64,000 bases of DNA, taken from Theocolax elegans (taxonomy: Eukaryota > Arthropoda > Insecta > Hymenoptera > Cerocephalidae). The stretch covers positions 34,593,058 to 34,657,057 of the forward strand of contig CM047426.1 in assembly GCA_026168455.1 (NCBI GenBank). Direction: 5' to 3'. Under the pieces are notes generated by a model. It was not told the DNA's origin and did not search any database. It saw only the letters and a list, made by a program, of their open reading frames with translations. Within the stretch, counting starts at the first letter, position 1. Every line of letters starts with the position of its first letter. This document shows, in pieces, positions 63,935-64,000 of the stretch. A program made the position numbers and the translations under genes.

Positions 63935-64000
63935 GAGAGAGAGAGAGAGAGAGAGAGAGTGAGAGTGAGAGGGAGAGCGTGAGAGGGAGAGGTAGTGGGA
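63935..64000. repeat. GA-rich microsatellite at the window edge
   Basis: Uninterrupted GA units to about 63959, then degenerate GAGAGG/GAGTGA units to the last base. It probably continues outside the window. Confidence 0.85.

Larger units (their letters stand above)
57907..64000 (+). other. chinmo: Probable long 3' UTR, running to or past the window end
   Basis: No new gene begins after the stop. The first 250 bases are C-rich (57998-58152), and the rest is AT-rich with many AATAAA-type hexamers (for example 58042-58047), so the end cannot be fixed. It holds a let-7 seed site (60806-60813), two Pumilio-type TGTAAATA motifs (61980, 62430) and paired hairpins (62107-62165). Long 3' UTRs with microRNA control are known for Drosophila chinmo. 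The true end may lie earlier or outside the window. Confidence 0.55.

Noticed and set aside
1..64000. CRISPR arrays, operons, phage genes or other prokaryotic systems
   Set aside because: The introns, microsatellites, SINE and BTB-ZF gene show animal nuclear DNA. Repeats are dinucleotide or trinucleotide tracts without spacer structure.

Overview
The window is animal (insect) nuclear DNA. It is AT-rich, has very long introns with GT..AG borders, many dinucleotide and trinucleotide microsatellites, and patches where CpG is not depleted. The one gene that can be read is a BTB/C2H2 zinc-finger transcription factor whose BTB domain matches the Chinmo family of insects. The CpG-rich patches and the protein sequence suggest a hymenopteran, perhaps an ant, bee or wasp. 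That placement is inference. There is no sign of bacterial, phage or plasmid DNA.

Layout: 1-15.5 kb is non-coding (microsatellites, GC-rich patches, one short tRNA-derived SINE with target-site duplications at 2847-3078). A compound triplet repeat at 15389-15524 lies just upstream of a candidate core promoter (initiator at 15626-15631, DPE at 15655-15659). The coding gene runs on the + strand in six coding exons: 18070-18190, 34759-34979, 35133-35449, 36482-36765, 37214-37516 and 57674-57906. Joined they give 1479 nt and 492 residues with the phase kept at every junction. Exons 1-2 make the BTB domain, exons 3-5 a low-complexity linker (Ser/Asn/Gly/Ala, Pro/Thr/His, Glu/Arg and Gln stretches, and a sumoylation-type IKQE motif), and exon 6 two C2H2 fingers and the stop.

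Two introns dominate the locus: intron 1 (about 16.6 kb) splits the BTB domain and intron 5 (about 20.2 kb) separates the linker from the fingers. Both carry GC-rich islands that could be regulatory, including a cluster of five CCAAT-type motifs (26475-26749) and a consensus TATA box (50575-50586). From 57907 to the window end lies the probable long 3' UTR. It contains a full 8-base let-7 seed match at 60806-60813. Drosophila chinmo is a known let-7/miR-125 target in temporal patterning, so this fits the gene identity.

No other protein-coding gene, tRNA or rRNA gene, or autonomous transposon could be supported. I did not find a convincing novel system. The most useful observations are the conserved-looking post-transcriptional site, the promoter candidate, the SINE insertion, the odd acceptor of exon 4 and the intronic islands.
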